NCBI GenBank assembly: GCA_903813345.2
Contig: CAIIXF020000042.1
Location: forward strand, 1-45,149
Length of the DNA: 45,149 nucleotides
Direction of reading: 5' to 3'
DNA from: Owenia fusiformis
Lineage: Eukaryota; Annelida; Polychaeta; Sabellida; Oweniidae
This document shows positions 34,901-45,149 of the stretch, piece by piece; within the stretch, counting starts at the first letter, position 1, and the number at the start of each line of letters is the position of its first letter. The notes under the pieces are model-generated. The model was not told where the DNA came from. It saw only the letters and a program-made list of their open reading frames with translations, and searched no databases. The position numbers and the translations under genes are program-made.

Positions 34901-37900
34901 AGACGTGTCATCCCGAGATGACACGAGACATCACCACTCTGTTCAACTTGAACTATACATCATTTTAGACCATTAATTTCAATTTTAGAGAGAAAAATTT
35001 ATTTCGTAGCGCTCGTCCGAGGAGGCTCTCATGTTAAGTGTGTCTCGGCCGGAGACGTGTCATCCCGAGATGACACGAGACATCACCACTCTGTTCAACT
35101 TGAACTATAACATCATTTTAGACCATTAATTTCAATTTTAGAGAGAAAAATTTATTTCGTAGCGCTCGTCCGAGGAGGCTCTCATGTTAAGTGTGTCTCG
35201 GCCGGAGACGTGTCATCCCGAGATGACACGAGACATCACCACTCTGTTCAACTTGAACTATAACATCATTTTAGACCATTAATTTCAATTTTAGAGAGAA
35301 AAATTTATTTCGTAGCGCTCGTCCGAGGAGGCTCTCATGTTAAGTGTGTCTCGGCCGGAGACGTGTCATCCCGAGATGACACGAGACATCACCACTCTGT
35401 TCAACTTGAACTATAACATCATTTTAGACCATTAATTTCAATTTTAGAGAGAAAAATTTATTTCGTAGCGCTCGTCCGAGGAGGCTCTCATGTTAAGTGT
35501 GTCTCGGCCGGAGACGTGTCATCCCGAGATGACACGAGACATCACCACTCTGTTCAACTTGAACTATAACATCATTTTAGACCATTAATTTCAATTTTAG
35601 AGAGAAAAATTTATTTCGTAGCGCTCGTCCGAGGAGGCTCTCATGTTAAGTGTGTCTCGGCCGGAGACGTGTCATCCCGAGATGACACGAGACATCACCA
35701 CTCTGTTCAACTTGAACTATAACATCATTTTAGACCATTAATTTCAATTTTAGAGAGAAAAATTTATTTCGTAGCGCTCGTCCGAGGAGGCTCTCATGTT
35801 AAGTGTGTCTCGGCCGGAGACGTGTCATCCCGAGATGACACGAGACATCACCACTCTGTTCAACTTGAACTATAACATCATTTTAGACCATTAATTTCAA
35901 TTTTAGAGAGAAAAATTTATTTCGTAGCGCTCGTCCGAGGAGGCTCTCATGTTAAGTGTGTCTCGGCCGGAGACGTGTCATCCCGAGATGACACGAGACA
36001 TCACCACTCTGTTCAACTTGAACTATAACATCATTTTAGACCATTAATTTCAATTTTAGAGAGAAAAATTTATTTCGTAGCGCTCGTCCGAGGAGGCTCT
36101 CATGTTAAGTGTGTCTCGGCCGGAGACGTGTCATCCCGAGATGACACGAGACATCACCACTCTGTTCAACTTGAACTATAACATCATTTTAGACCATTAA
36201 TTTCAATTTTAGAGAGAAAAATTTATTTCGTAGCGCTCGTCCGAGGAGGCTCTCATGTTAAGTGTGTCTCGGCCGGAGACGTGTCATCCCGAGATGACAC
36301 GAGACATCACCACTCTGTTCAACTTGAACTATAACATCATTTTAGACCATTAATTTCAATTTTAGAGAGAAAAATTTATTTCGTAGCGCTCGTCCGAGGA
36401 GGCTCTCATGTTAAGTGTGTCTCGGCCGGAGACGTGTCATCCCGAGATGACACGAGACATCACCACTCTGTTCAACTTGAACTATAACATCATTTTAGAC
36501 CATTAATTTCAATTTTAGAGAGAAAAATTTATTTCGTAGCGCTCGTCCGAGGAGGCTCTCATGTTAAGTGTGTCTCGGCCGGAGACGTGTCATCCCGAGA
36601 TGACACGAGACATCACCACTCTGTTCAACTTGAACTATAACATCATTTTAGACCATTAATTTCAATTTTAGAGAGAAAAATTTATTTCGTAGCGCTCGTC
36701 CGAGGAGGCTCTCATGTTAAGTGTGTCTCGGCCGGAGACGTGTCATCCCGAGATGACACGAGACATCACCACTCTGTTCAACTTGAACTATAACATCATT
36801 TTAGACCATTAATTTCAATTTTAGAGAGAAAAATTTATTTCGTAGCGCTCGTCCGAGGAGGCTCTCATGTTAAGTGTGTCTCGGCCGGAGACGTGTCATC
36901 CCGAGATGACACGAGACATCACCACTCTGTTCAACTTGAACTATAACATCATTTTAGACCATTAATTTCAATTTTAGAGAGAAAAATTTATTTCGTAGCG
37001 CTCGTCCGAGGAGGGCTCTCATGTTAAGTGTGTCTCGGCCGGAGACGTGTCATCCCGAGATGACACGAGACATCACCACTCTGTTCAACTTGAACTATAA
37101 CATCATTTTAGACCATTAATTTCAATTTTAGAGAGAAAAAATTTATTTCGTAGCGCTCGTCCGAGGAGGCTCTCATGTTAAGTGTGTCTCGGCCGGAGAC
37201 GTGTCATCCCGAGATGACACGAGACATCACCACTCTGTTCAACTTGAACTATAACATCATTTTAGACCATTAATTTCAATTTTAGAGAGAAAAATTTATT
37301 TCGTAGCGCTCGTCCGAGGAGGTCTCATGTTAAGTGTGTCTCGGCCGGAGACGTGTCATCCCGAGATGACACGAGACATCACCACTCTGTTCAACTTGAA
37401 CTATAACATCATTTAGACCATTAATTTCAATTTTAGAGAGAAAAATTTATTTCGTAGCGCTCGTCCGAGGAGGGCTCTCATGTTAAGTGTGTCTCGGCCG
37501 GAGACGTGTCATCCCGAGATGACACGAGACATCACCACTCTGTTCAACTTGAACTATAACATCATTTTAGACCATTAATTTCAATTTTAGAGAGAAAAAT
37601 TTATTTCGTAGCGCTCGTCCGAGGAGGCTCTCATGTTAAGTGTGTCTCGGCCGGAGACGTGTCATCCCGAGATGACACGAGACATCACCACTCTGTTCAA
37701 CTTGAACTATAACATCATTTTAGACCATTAATTTCAATTTTAGAGAGAAAAATTTATTTCGTAGCGCTCGTCCGAGGAGGCTCTCATGTTAAGTGTGTCT
37801 CGGCCGGAGACGTGTCATCCCGAGATGACACGAGACATCACCACTCTGTTCAACTTGAACTATAACATCATTTTAGACCATTAATTTCAATTTTAGAGAG

Positions 37901-40900
37901 AAAAATTTATTTCGTAGCGCTCGTCCGAGGAGGCTCTCATGTTAAGTGTGTCTCGGCCGGAGACGTGTCATCCCGAGATGACACGAGACATCACCACTCT
38001 GTTCAACTTGAACTATAACATCATTTTAGACCATTAATTTCAATTTAGAGAGAAAAATTTATTTCGTAGCGCTCGTCCGAGGAGGGCTCTCATGTTAAGT
38101 GTGTCTCGGCCGGAGACGTGTCATCCCGAGATGACACGAGACATCACCACTCTGTTCAACTTGAACTATAACATCATTTAGACCATTAATTTCAATTTTA
38201 GAGAGAAAAATTTATTTCGTAGCGCTCGTCCGAGGAGGCTCTCATGTTAAGTGTGTCTCGGCCGGAGACGTGTCATCCCGAGATGACACGAGACATCACC
38301 ACTCTGTTCAACTTGAACTATAACATCATTTTAGACCATTAATTTCAATTTTAGAGAGAAAAATTTATTTCGTAGCGCTCGTCCGAGGAGGCTCTCATGT
38401 TAAGTGTGTCTCGGCCGGAGACGTGTCATCCCGAGATGACACGAGACATCACCACTCTGTTCAACTTGAACTATAACATCATTTTAGACCATTAATTTCA
38501 ATTTTAGAGAGAAAAATTTATTTCGTAGCGCTCGTCCGAGGAGGGCTCTCATGTTAAGTGTGTCTCGGCCGGAGACGTGTCATCCCGAGATGACACGAGA
38601 CATCACCACTCTGTTCAACTTGAACTATAACATCATTTAGACCATTAATTTCAATTTTAGAGAGAAAAATTTATTTCGTAGCGCTCGTCCGAGGAGGCTC
38701 TCATGTTAAGTGTGTCTCGGCCGGAGACGTGTCATCCCGAGATGACACGAGACATCACCACTCTGTTCAACTTGAACTATAACATCATTTTAGACCATTA
38801 ATTTCAATTTTAGAGAGAAAAATTTATTTCGTAGCGCTCGTCCGAGGAGGCTCTCATGTTAAGTGTGTCTCGGCCGGAGACGTGTCATCCCGAGATGACA
38901 CGAGACATCACCACTCTGTTCAACTTGAACTATAACATCATTTTAGACCATTAATTTCAATTTTAGAGAGAAAAATTTATTTCGTAGCGCTCGTCCGAGG
39001 AGGGCTCTCATGTTAAGTGTGTCTCGGCCGGAGACGTGTCATCCCGAGATGACACGAGACATCACCACTCTGTTCAACTTGAACTATAACATCATTTTAG
39101 ACCATTAATTTCAATTTTAGAGAGAAAAATTTATTTCGTAGCGCTCGTCCGAGGAGGCTCTCATGTTAAGTGTGTCTCGGCCGGAGACGTGTCATCCCGA
39201 GATGACACGAGACATCACCACTCTGTTCAACTTGAACTATAACATCATTTTAGACCATTAATTTCAATTTTAGAGAGAAAAATTTATTTCGTAGCGCTCG
39301 TCCGAGGAGGCTCTCATGTTAAGTGTGTCTCGGCCGGAGACGTGTCATCCCGAGATGACACGAGACATCACCACTCTGTTCAACTTGAACTATAACATCA
39401 TTTTAGACCATTAATTTCAATTTTAGAGAGAAAAATTTATTTCGTAGCGCTCGTCCGAGGAGGCTCTCATGTTAAGTGTGTCTCGGCCGGAGACGTGTCA
39501 TCCCGAGATGACACGAGACATCACCACTCTGTTCAACTTGAACTATAACATCATTTTAGACCATTAATTTCAATTTTAGAGAGAAAAATTTATTTCGTAG
39601 CGCTCGTCCGAGGAGGGCTCTCATGTTAAGTGTGTCTCGGCCGGAGACGTGTCATCCCGAGATGACACGAGACATCACCACTCTGTTCAACTTGAACTAT
39701 AACATCATTTTAGACCATTAATTTCAATTTTAGAGAGAAAAATTTATTTCGTAGCGCTCGTCCGAGGAGGCTCTCATGTTAAGTGTGTCTCGGCCGGAGA
39801 CGTGTCATCCCGAGATGACACGAGACATCACCACTCTGTTCAACTTGAACTATAACATCATTTTAGACCATTAATTTCAATTTTAGAGAGAAAAATTTAT
39901 TTCGTAGCGCTCGTCCGAGGAGGGCTCTCATGTTAAGTGTGTCTCGGCCGGAGACGTGTCATCCCGAGATGACACGAGACATCACCACTCTGTTCAACTT
40001 GAACTATAACATCATTTTAGACCATTAATTTCAATTTTAGAGAGAAAAATTTATTTCGTAGCGCTCGTCCGAGGAGGCTCTCATGTTAAGTGTGTCTCGG
40101 CCGGAGACGTGTCATCCCGAGATGACACGAGACATCACCACTCTGTTCAACTTGAACTATAACATCATTTTAGACCATTAATTTCAATTTTAGAGAGAAA
40201 AATTTATTTCGTAGCGCTCGTCCGAGGAGGCTCTCATGTTAAGTGTGTCTCGGCCGGAGACGTGTCATCCCGAGATGACACGAGACATCACCACTCTGTT
40301 CAACTTGAACTATAACATCATTTTAGACCATTAATTTCAATTTTAGAGAGAAAAATTTATTTCGTAGCGCTCGTCCGAGGAGGCTCTCATGTTAAGTGTG
40401 TCTCGGCCGGAGACGTGTCATCCCGAGATGACACGAGACATCACCACTCTGTTCAACTTGAACTATAACATCATTTTAGACCATTAATTTCAATTTTAGA
40501 GAGAAAAATTTATTTCGTAGCGCTCGTCCGAGGAGGGCTCTCATGTTAAGTGTGTCTCGGCCGGAGACGTGTCATCCCGAGATGACACGAGACATCACCA
40601 CTCTGTTCAACTTGAACTATAACATCATTTTAGACCATTAATTTCAATTTTAGAGAGAAAAATTTATTTCGTAGCGCTCGTCCGAGGAGGCTCTCATGTT
40701 AAGTGTGTCTCGGCCGGAGACGTGTCATCCCGAGATGACACGAGACATCACCACTCTGTTCAACTTGAACTATAACATCATTTTAGACCATTAATTTCAA
40801 TTTTAGAGAGAAAAATTTATTTCGTAGCGCTCGTCCGAGGAGGGCTCTCATGTTAAGTGTGTCTCGGCCGGAGACGTGTCATCCCGAGATGACACGAGAC

Positions 40901-41453
40901 ATCACCACTCTGTTCAACTTGAACTATAACATCATTTAGACCATTAATTTCAATTTTAGAGAGAAAAATTTATTTCGTAGCGCTCGTCCGAGGAGGCTCT
41001 CATGTTAAGTGTGTCTCGGCCGGAGACGTGTCATCCCGAGATGACACGAGACATCACCACTCTGTTCAACTTGAACTATAACATCATTTTAGACCATTAA
41101 TTTCAATTTTAGAGAGAAAAATTTATTTCGTAGCGCTCGTCCGAGGAGGGCTCTCATGTTAAGTGTGTCTCGGCCGGAGACGTGTCATCCCGAGATGACA
41201 CGAGACATCACCACTCTGTTCAACTTGAACTATAACATCATTTTAGACCATTAATTTCAATTTTAGAGAGAAAAATTTATTTCGTAGCGCTCGTCCGAGG
41301 AGGGCTCTCATGTTAAGTGTGTCTCGGCCGGAGACGTGTCATCCCGAGATGACACGAGACATCACCACTCTGTTCAACTTGAACTATAACATCATTTTAG
41401 ACCATTAATTTCAATTTTAGAGAGAAAAATTTATTTCGTAGCGCTCGTCCGAG
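31354..41453. repeat. Family B sub-family with GGCTCTC
   Basis: From 31,354 the usual unit reads GAGGCTCTCATG instead of GAGGGTCTCATG, a G-to-C change that removes the BsaI site. Units with an added base, GAGGGCTCTC, appear near 32,580, 37,012, 37,471, 38,085, 38,542, 39,001, 39,614, 39,921, 40,534, 40,841, 41,148 and 41,301. From 37,012 on these are one to four monomers apart. CATCATTTAGACC, with one T lost, occurs near 32,826, 32,979, 34,048, 34,811, 37,411, 38,177, 38,635 and 40,936. The stretch 33,050-36,960 is otherwise close to uniform. Confidence 0.87.
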
Positions 41454-44400
41454 GAGGGTCTCATGTTAAGTGTGTCTCGGCCGGAGACGTGTCATCCCGA
41501 GATGACACGAGACATCACCACTCTGTTCAACTTGAACTATAACATCATTTTAGACCATTAATTTCAATTTTAGAGAGAAAAATTTATTTCGTAGCGCTCG
41601 TCCGAGGAGGGTCTCATGTTAAGTGTGTCTCGGCCGGAGACGTGTCATCCCGAGATGACACGAGACATCACCACTCTGTTCAACTTGAACTATAACATCA
41701 TTTTAGACCATTAATTTCAATTTTAGAGAGAAAAATTTATTTCGTAGCGCTCGTCCGAGGAGGTCTCATGTTAAGTGTGTCTCGGCCGGAGACGTGTCAT
41801 CCCGAGATGACACGAGACATCACCACTCTGTTCAACTTGAACTATAACATCATTTTAGACCATTAATTTCAATTTTAGAGAGAAAAATTTATTTCGTAGC
41901 GCTCGTCCGAGGAGGGTCTCATGTTAAGTGTGTCTCGGCCGGAGACGTGTCATCCCGAGATGACACGAGACATCACCACTCTGTTCAACTTGAACTATAA
42001 CATCATTTTAGACCATTAATTTCAATTTTAGAGAGAAAAATTTATTTCGTAGCGCTCGTCCGAGGAGGGTCTCATGTTAAGTGTGTCTCGGCCGGAGACG
42101 TGTCATCCCGAGATGACACGAGACATCACCACTCTGTTCAACTTGAACTATAACATCATTTTAGACCATTAATTTCAATTTTAGAGAGAAAAATTTATTT
42201 CGTAGCGCTCGTCCGAGGAGGCTCTCATGTTAAGTGTGTCTCGGCCGGAGACGTGTCATCCCGAGATGACACGAGACATCACCACTCTGTTCAACTTGAA
42301 CTATAACATCATTTTAGACCATTAATTTCAATTTTAGAGAGAAAAATTTATTTCGTAGCGCTCGTCCGAGGAGGGTCTCATGTTAAGTGTGTCTCGGCCG
42401 GAGACGTGTCATCCCGAGATGACACGAGACATCACCACTCTGTTCAACTTGAACTATAACATCATTTTAGACCATTAATTTCAATTTTAGAGAGAAAAAT
42501 TTATTTCGTAGCGCTCGTCCGAGGAGGGTCTCATGTTAAGTGTGTCTCGGCCGGAGACGTGTCATCCCGAGATGACACGAGACATCACCACTCTGTTCAA
42601 CTTGAACTATAACATCATTTTAGACCATTAATTTCAATTTTAGAGAGAAAAATTTATTTCGTAGCGCTCGTCCGAGGAGGCTCTCATGTTAAGTGTGTCT
42701 CGGCCGGAGACGTGTCATCCCGAGATGACACGAGACATCACCACTCTGTTCAACTTGAACTATAACATCATTTTAGACCATTAATTTCAATTTTAGAGAG
42801 AAAAATTTATTTCGTAGCGCTCGTCCGAGGAGGGTCTCATGTTAAGTGTGTCTCGGCCGGAGACGTGTCATCCCGAGATGACACGAGACATCACCACTCT
42901 GTTCAACTTGAACTATAACATCATTTTAGACCATTAATTTCAATTTTAGAGAGAAAAATTTATTTCGTAGCGCTCGTCCGAGGAGGCTCTCATGTTAAGT
43001 GTGTCTCGGCCGGAGACGTGTCATCCCGAGATGACACGAGACATCACCACTCTGTTCAACTTGAACTATAACATCATTTTAGACCATTAATTTCAATTTT
43101 AGAGAGAAAAATTTATTTCGTAGCGCTCGTCCGAGGAGGGCTCTCATGTTAAGTGTGTCTCGGCCGGAGACGTGTCATCCCGAGATGACACGAGACATCA
43201 CCACTCTGTTCAACTTGAACTATAACATCATTTTAGACCATTAATTTCAATTTTAGAGAGAAAAATTTATTTCGTAGCGCTCGTCCGAGGAGGGCTCTCA
43301 TGTTAAGTGTGTCTCGGCCGGAGACGTGTCATCCCGAGATGACACGAGACATCACCACTCTGTTCAACTTGAACTATAACATCATTTTAGACCATTAATT
43401 TCAATTTTAGAGAGAAAAATTTATTTCGTAGCGCTCGTCCGAGGAGGCTCTCATGTTAAGTGTGTCTCGGCCGGAGACGTGTCATCCCGAGATGACACGA
43501 GACATCACCACTCTGTTCAACTTGAACTATAACATCATTTTAGACCATTAATTTCAATTTTAGAGAGAAAAATTTATTTCGTAGCGCTCGTCCGAGGAGG
43601 CTCTCATGTTAAGTGTGTCTCGGCCGGAGACGTGTCATCCCGAGATGACACGAGACATCACCACTCTGTTCAACTTGAACTATAACATCATTTTAGACCA
43701 TTAATTTCAATTTTAGAGAGAAAAATTTATTTCGTAGCGCTCGTCCGAGGAGGGCTCTCATGTTAAGTGTGTCTCGGCCGGAGACGTGTCATCCCGAGAT
43801 GACACGAGACATCACCACTCTGTTCAACTTGAACTATAACATCATTTTAGACCATTAATTTCAATTTTAGAGAGAAAAATTTATTTCGTAGCGCTCGTCC
43901 GAGGAGGCTCTCATGTTAAGTGTGTCTCGGCCGGAGACGTGTCATCCCGAGATGACACGAGACATCACCACTCTGTTCAACTTGAACTATAACATCATTT
44001 TAGACCATTAATTTCAATTTAGAGAGAAAAATTTATTTCGTAGCGCTCGTCCGAGGAGGGTCTCATGTTAAGTGTGTCTCGGCCGGAGACGTGTCATCCC
44101 GAGATGACACGAGACATCACCACTCTGTTCAACTTGAACTATAACATCATTTTAGACCATTAATTTCAATTTAGAGAGAAAAATTTATTTCGTAGCGCTC
44201 GTCCGAGGAGGGTCCTCATGTTAAGTGTGTCTCGGCCGGAGACGTGTCATCCCGAGATGACACGAGACATCACCACTCTGTTCAACTTGAACTATAACAT
44301 CATTTTAGACCATTAATTTCAATTTTAGAGAGAAAAATTTATTTCGTAGCGCTCGTCCGAGGAGGGTCTCATGTTAAGTGTGTCTCGGCCGGAGACGTGT

Positions 44401-45149
44401 CATCCCGAGATGACACGAGACATCACCACTCTGTTCAACTTGAACTATAACATCATTTTAGACCATTAATTTCAATTTAGAGAGAAAAATTTATTTCGTA
44501 GCGCTCGTCCGAGGAGGCTCTCATGTTAAGTGTGTCTCGGCCGGAGACGTGTCATCCCGAGATGACACGAGACATCACCACTCTGTTCAACTTGAACTAT
44601 AACATCATTTTAGACCATTAATTTCAATTTTAGAGAGAAAAATTTATTTCGTAGCGCTCGTCCGAGGAGGGTCTCATGTTAAGTGTGTCTCGGCCGGAGA
44701 CGTGTCATCCCGAGATGACACGAGACATCACCACTCTGTTCAACTTGAACTATAACATCATTTTAGACCATTAATTTCAATTTTAGAGAGAAAAATTTAT
44801 TTCGTAGCGCTCGTCCGAGGAGGGTCTCATGTTAAGTGTGTCTCGGCCGGAGACGTGTCATCCCGAGATGACACGAGACATCACCACTCTGTTCAACTTG
44901 AACTATAACATCATTTTAGACCATTAATTCAATTTTAGAGAGAAAAATTTATTTCGTAGCGCTCGTCCGAGGAGGGTCTCATGTTAAGTGTGTCTCGGCC
45001 GGAGACGTGTCATCCCGAGATGACACGAGACATCACCACTCTGTTCAACTTGAACTATAACATCATTTTAGACCATTAATTTCAATTTAGAGAGAAAAAT
45101 TTATTTCGTAGCGCTCGTCCGAGGAGGGTCTCATGTTAAGTGTGTCCGG
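41454..45149. repeat. Family B mosaic zone
   Basis: GGGTCTC, GGCTCTC and GGGCTCTC units are mixed. GGCTCTC is seen near 42,220, 42,678, 42,983, 43,444, 43,598, 43,903 and 44,515. GGGCTCTC is seen near 43,138, 43,291 and 43,752. Most other units have GGGTCTC, with one shortened GGTCTC near 41,762 and one GGTCCTC near 44,211. CAATTTAGAG, with one T lost, is common near the end (about 44,018, 44,171, 44,475 and 45,086). The mixture suggests exchange between the two sub-families, or collapse of both into one consensus. Confidence 0.84.
45141..45149. other. Irregular last bases of the window
   Basis: The last unit reads GTGTGTCCGG where GTGTGTCTCGGCCGG is expected, so five bases are missing just at the window edge. 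It could be a read-end or contig-end error, or a small deletion; the window stops too soon to tell. Confidence 0.6.

Larger units (their letters stand above)
1..45149. repeat. 153-bp tandem satellite array, whole window
   Basis: The whole window is one head-to-tail array of a 153-bp monomer. Taking GGAGGG as the phase mark, starts fall at 31, 184, 337 and so on to 7222 with exact 153-bp steps, then continue with small indels to 45,123. This gives 86 units of family A and about 209 of family B. All units have the same orientation; I see no inversion, no other sequence and no transposon inserted. The unit is close to the length of DNA on one nucleosome and falls in the usual range of centromeric and pericentromeric satellites, so a structural heterochromatin role is plausible but inferred. 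The monomer is not one I recognise. No tRNA, rRNA, promoter or protein gene is supported anywhere. Confidence 0.98.
13148..45149. repeat. Satellite family B array (about 209 units)
   Basis: Family B monomers carry CATGTTAAGTG, CGGCCGGAGAC, GAGACATC, TTAGACC, TTTTAGAGAG, TTTATTTCG, GTAGCGCTC and CTCGTCC. Against family A I count 12 substitutions and no indel in the consensus, about 92% identity. Counting GGAGGG marks gives 82 units from 13,154 to 25,700, 36 units to 31,201 and 91 units to 45,123. Unlike family A, this array is very uniform in substitutions but collects one-base indels, mostly after 25,674. The CGGCCG in each unit is an EagI site. GGTCTC, a BsaI site, is present in most units but lost in the GGCTCTC sub-family. 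Confidence 0.95.

Noticed and set aside
1-45149. CRISPR array
   Set aside because: There are no unique spacers. The whole 153-bp unit repeats, far longer than a CRISPR repeat-spacer unit, and copies are identical through the full period.
1-45149. CENP-B box
   Set aside because: TTTCGTACCGCTC and TTTCGTAGCGCTC share only the TTCG start with the box; the A and CGGG positions that define it do not match on either strand.
1-45149. LTR retrotransposon or other mobile element, or telomere repeats
   Set aside because: No reading frame of element proteins, no terminal repeats apart from the satellite period, no target duplication and no TTAGGG- or TTTAGGG-type runs are seen.
1-45149. Naming the species from the monomer
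   Set aside because: I do not recognise the sequence, and unit length alone is shared by many plants and animals.

Overview
The window is one uninterrupted tandem satellite array. I see no gene, RNA gene, transposon, CRISPR array or origin in it. The unit is 153 bp. About 295 complete units lie head to tail in one orientation, with part-units at both ends. The consensus of the second family is about 42% GC (65 of 153 bases). It has a GC-rich half, from the GGAGGG block through the CATCACC block, and an AT-rich half, from the ACTATAA block to AAAAATTTATTT. Array size, a unit near nucleosome length, head-to-tail order and higher-order repeats all point to eukaryotic nuclear heterochromatin, of the kind found at or beside centromeres. 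A plant is my best guess, but this is inference: I do not recognise the monomer and cannot name a species.

Layout. Positions 1 to about 13,142 hold family A: 86 units counted from the GGAGGG block at 31, 85 of them 153 bp and one of 118 bp. Family A is rich in substitutions and free of single-base indels. Its variants form an irregular higher-order structure of 10 to 12 monomers, with longer segment duplications about 5.2 to 5.3 kb apart. Between 13,142 and 13,148, in phase and within one monomer, the array switches to family B, which runs to the end with about 209 units. The two consensus monomers differ at 12 of 153 positions.

Family B has several zones. 13,148-18,486 is lightly variable. 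18,487-25,674 is invariant as far as I can see, about 47 monomers. 25,675-31,200 has scattered one-base deletions. 31,201-31,900 has a dense cluster of indels. 31,354-41,453 is a sub-family with GGCTCTC in place of GGGTCTC, plus a GGGCTCTC form. 41,454-45,149 is a mosaic of these three forms.

Each monomer carries short dyad symmetries. Both families share CGTGTCATC/GATGACACG and the odd palindrome GTTCAACTTGAAC. Family A adds CGAAAGAAA/TTTCTTTCG; family B lacks it and instead has GTCTC/GAGAC around CGGCCG. The short open frames in the array are by-products of single-base changes at one TAA codon or of local deletions, and I do not treat them as genes.
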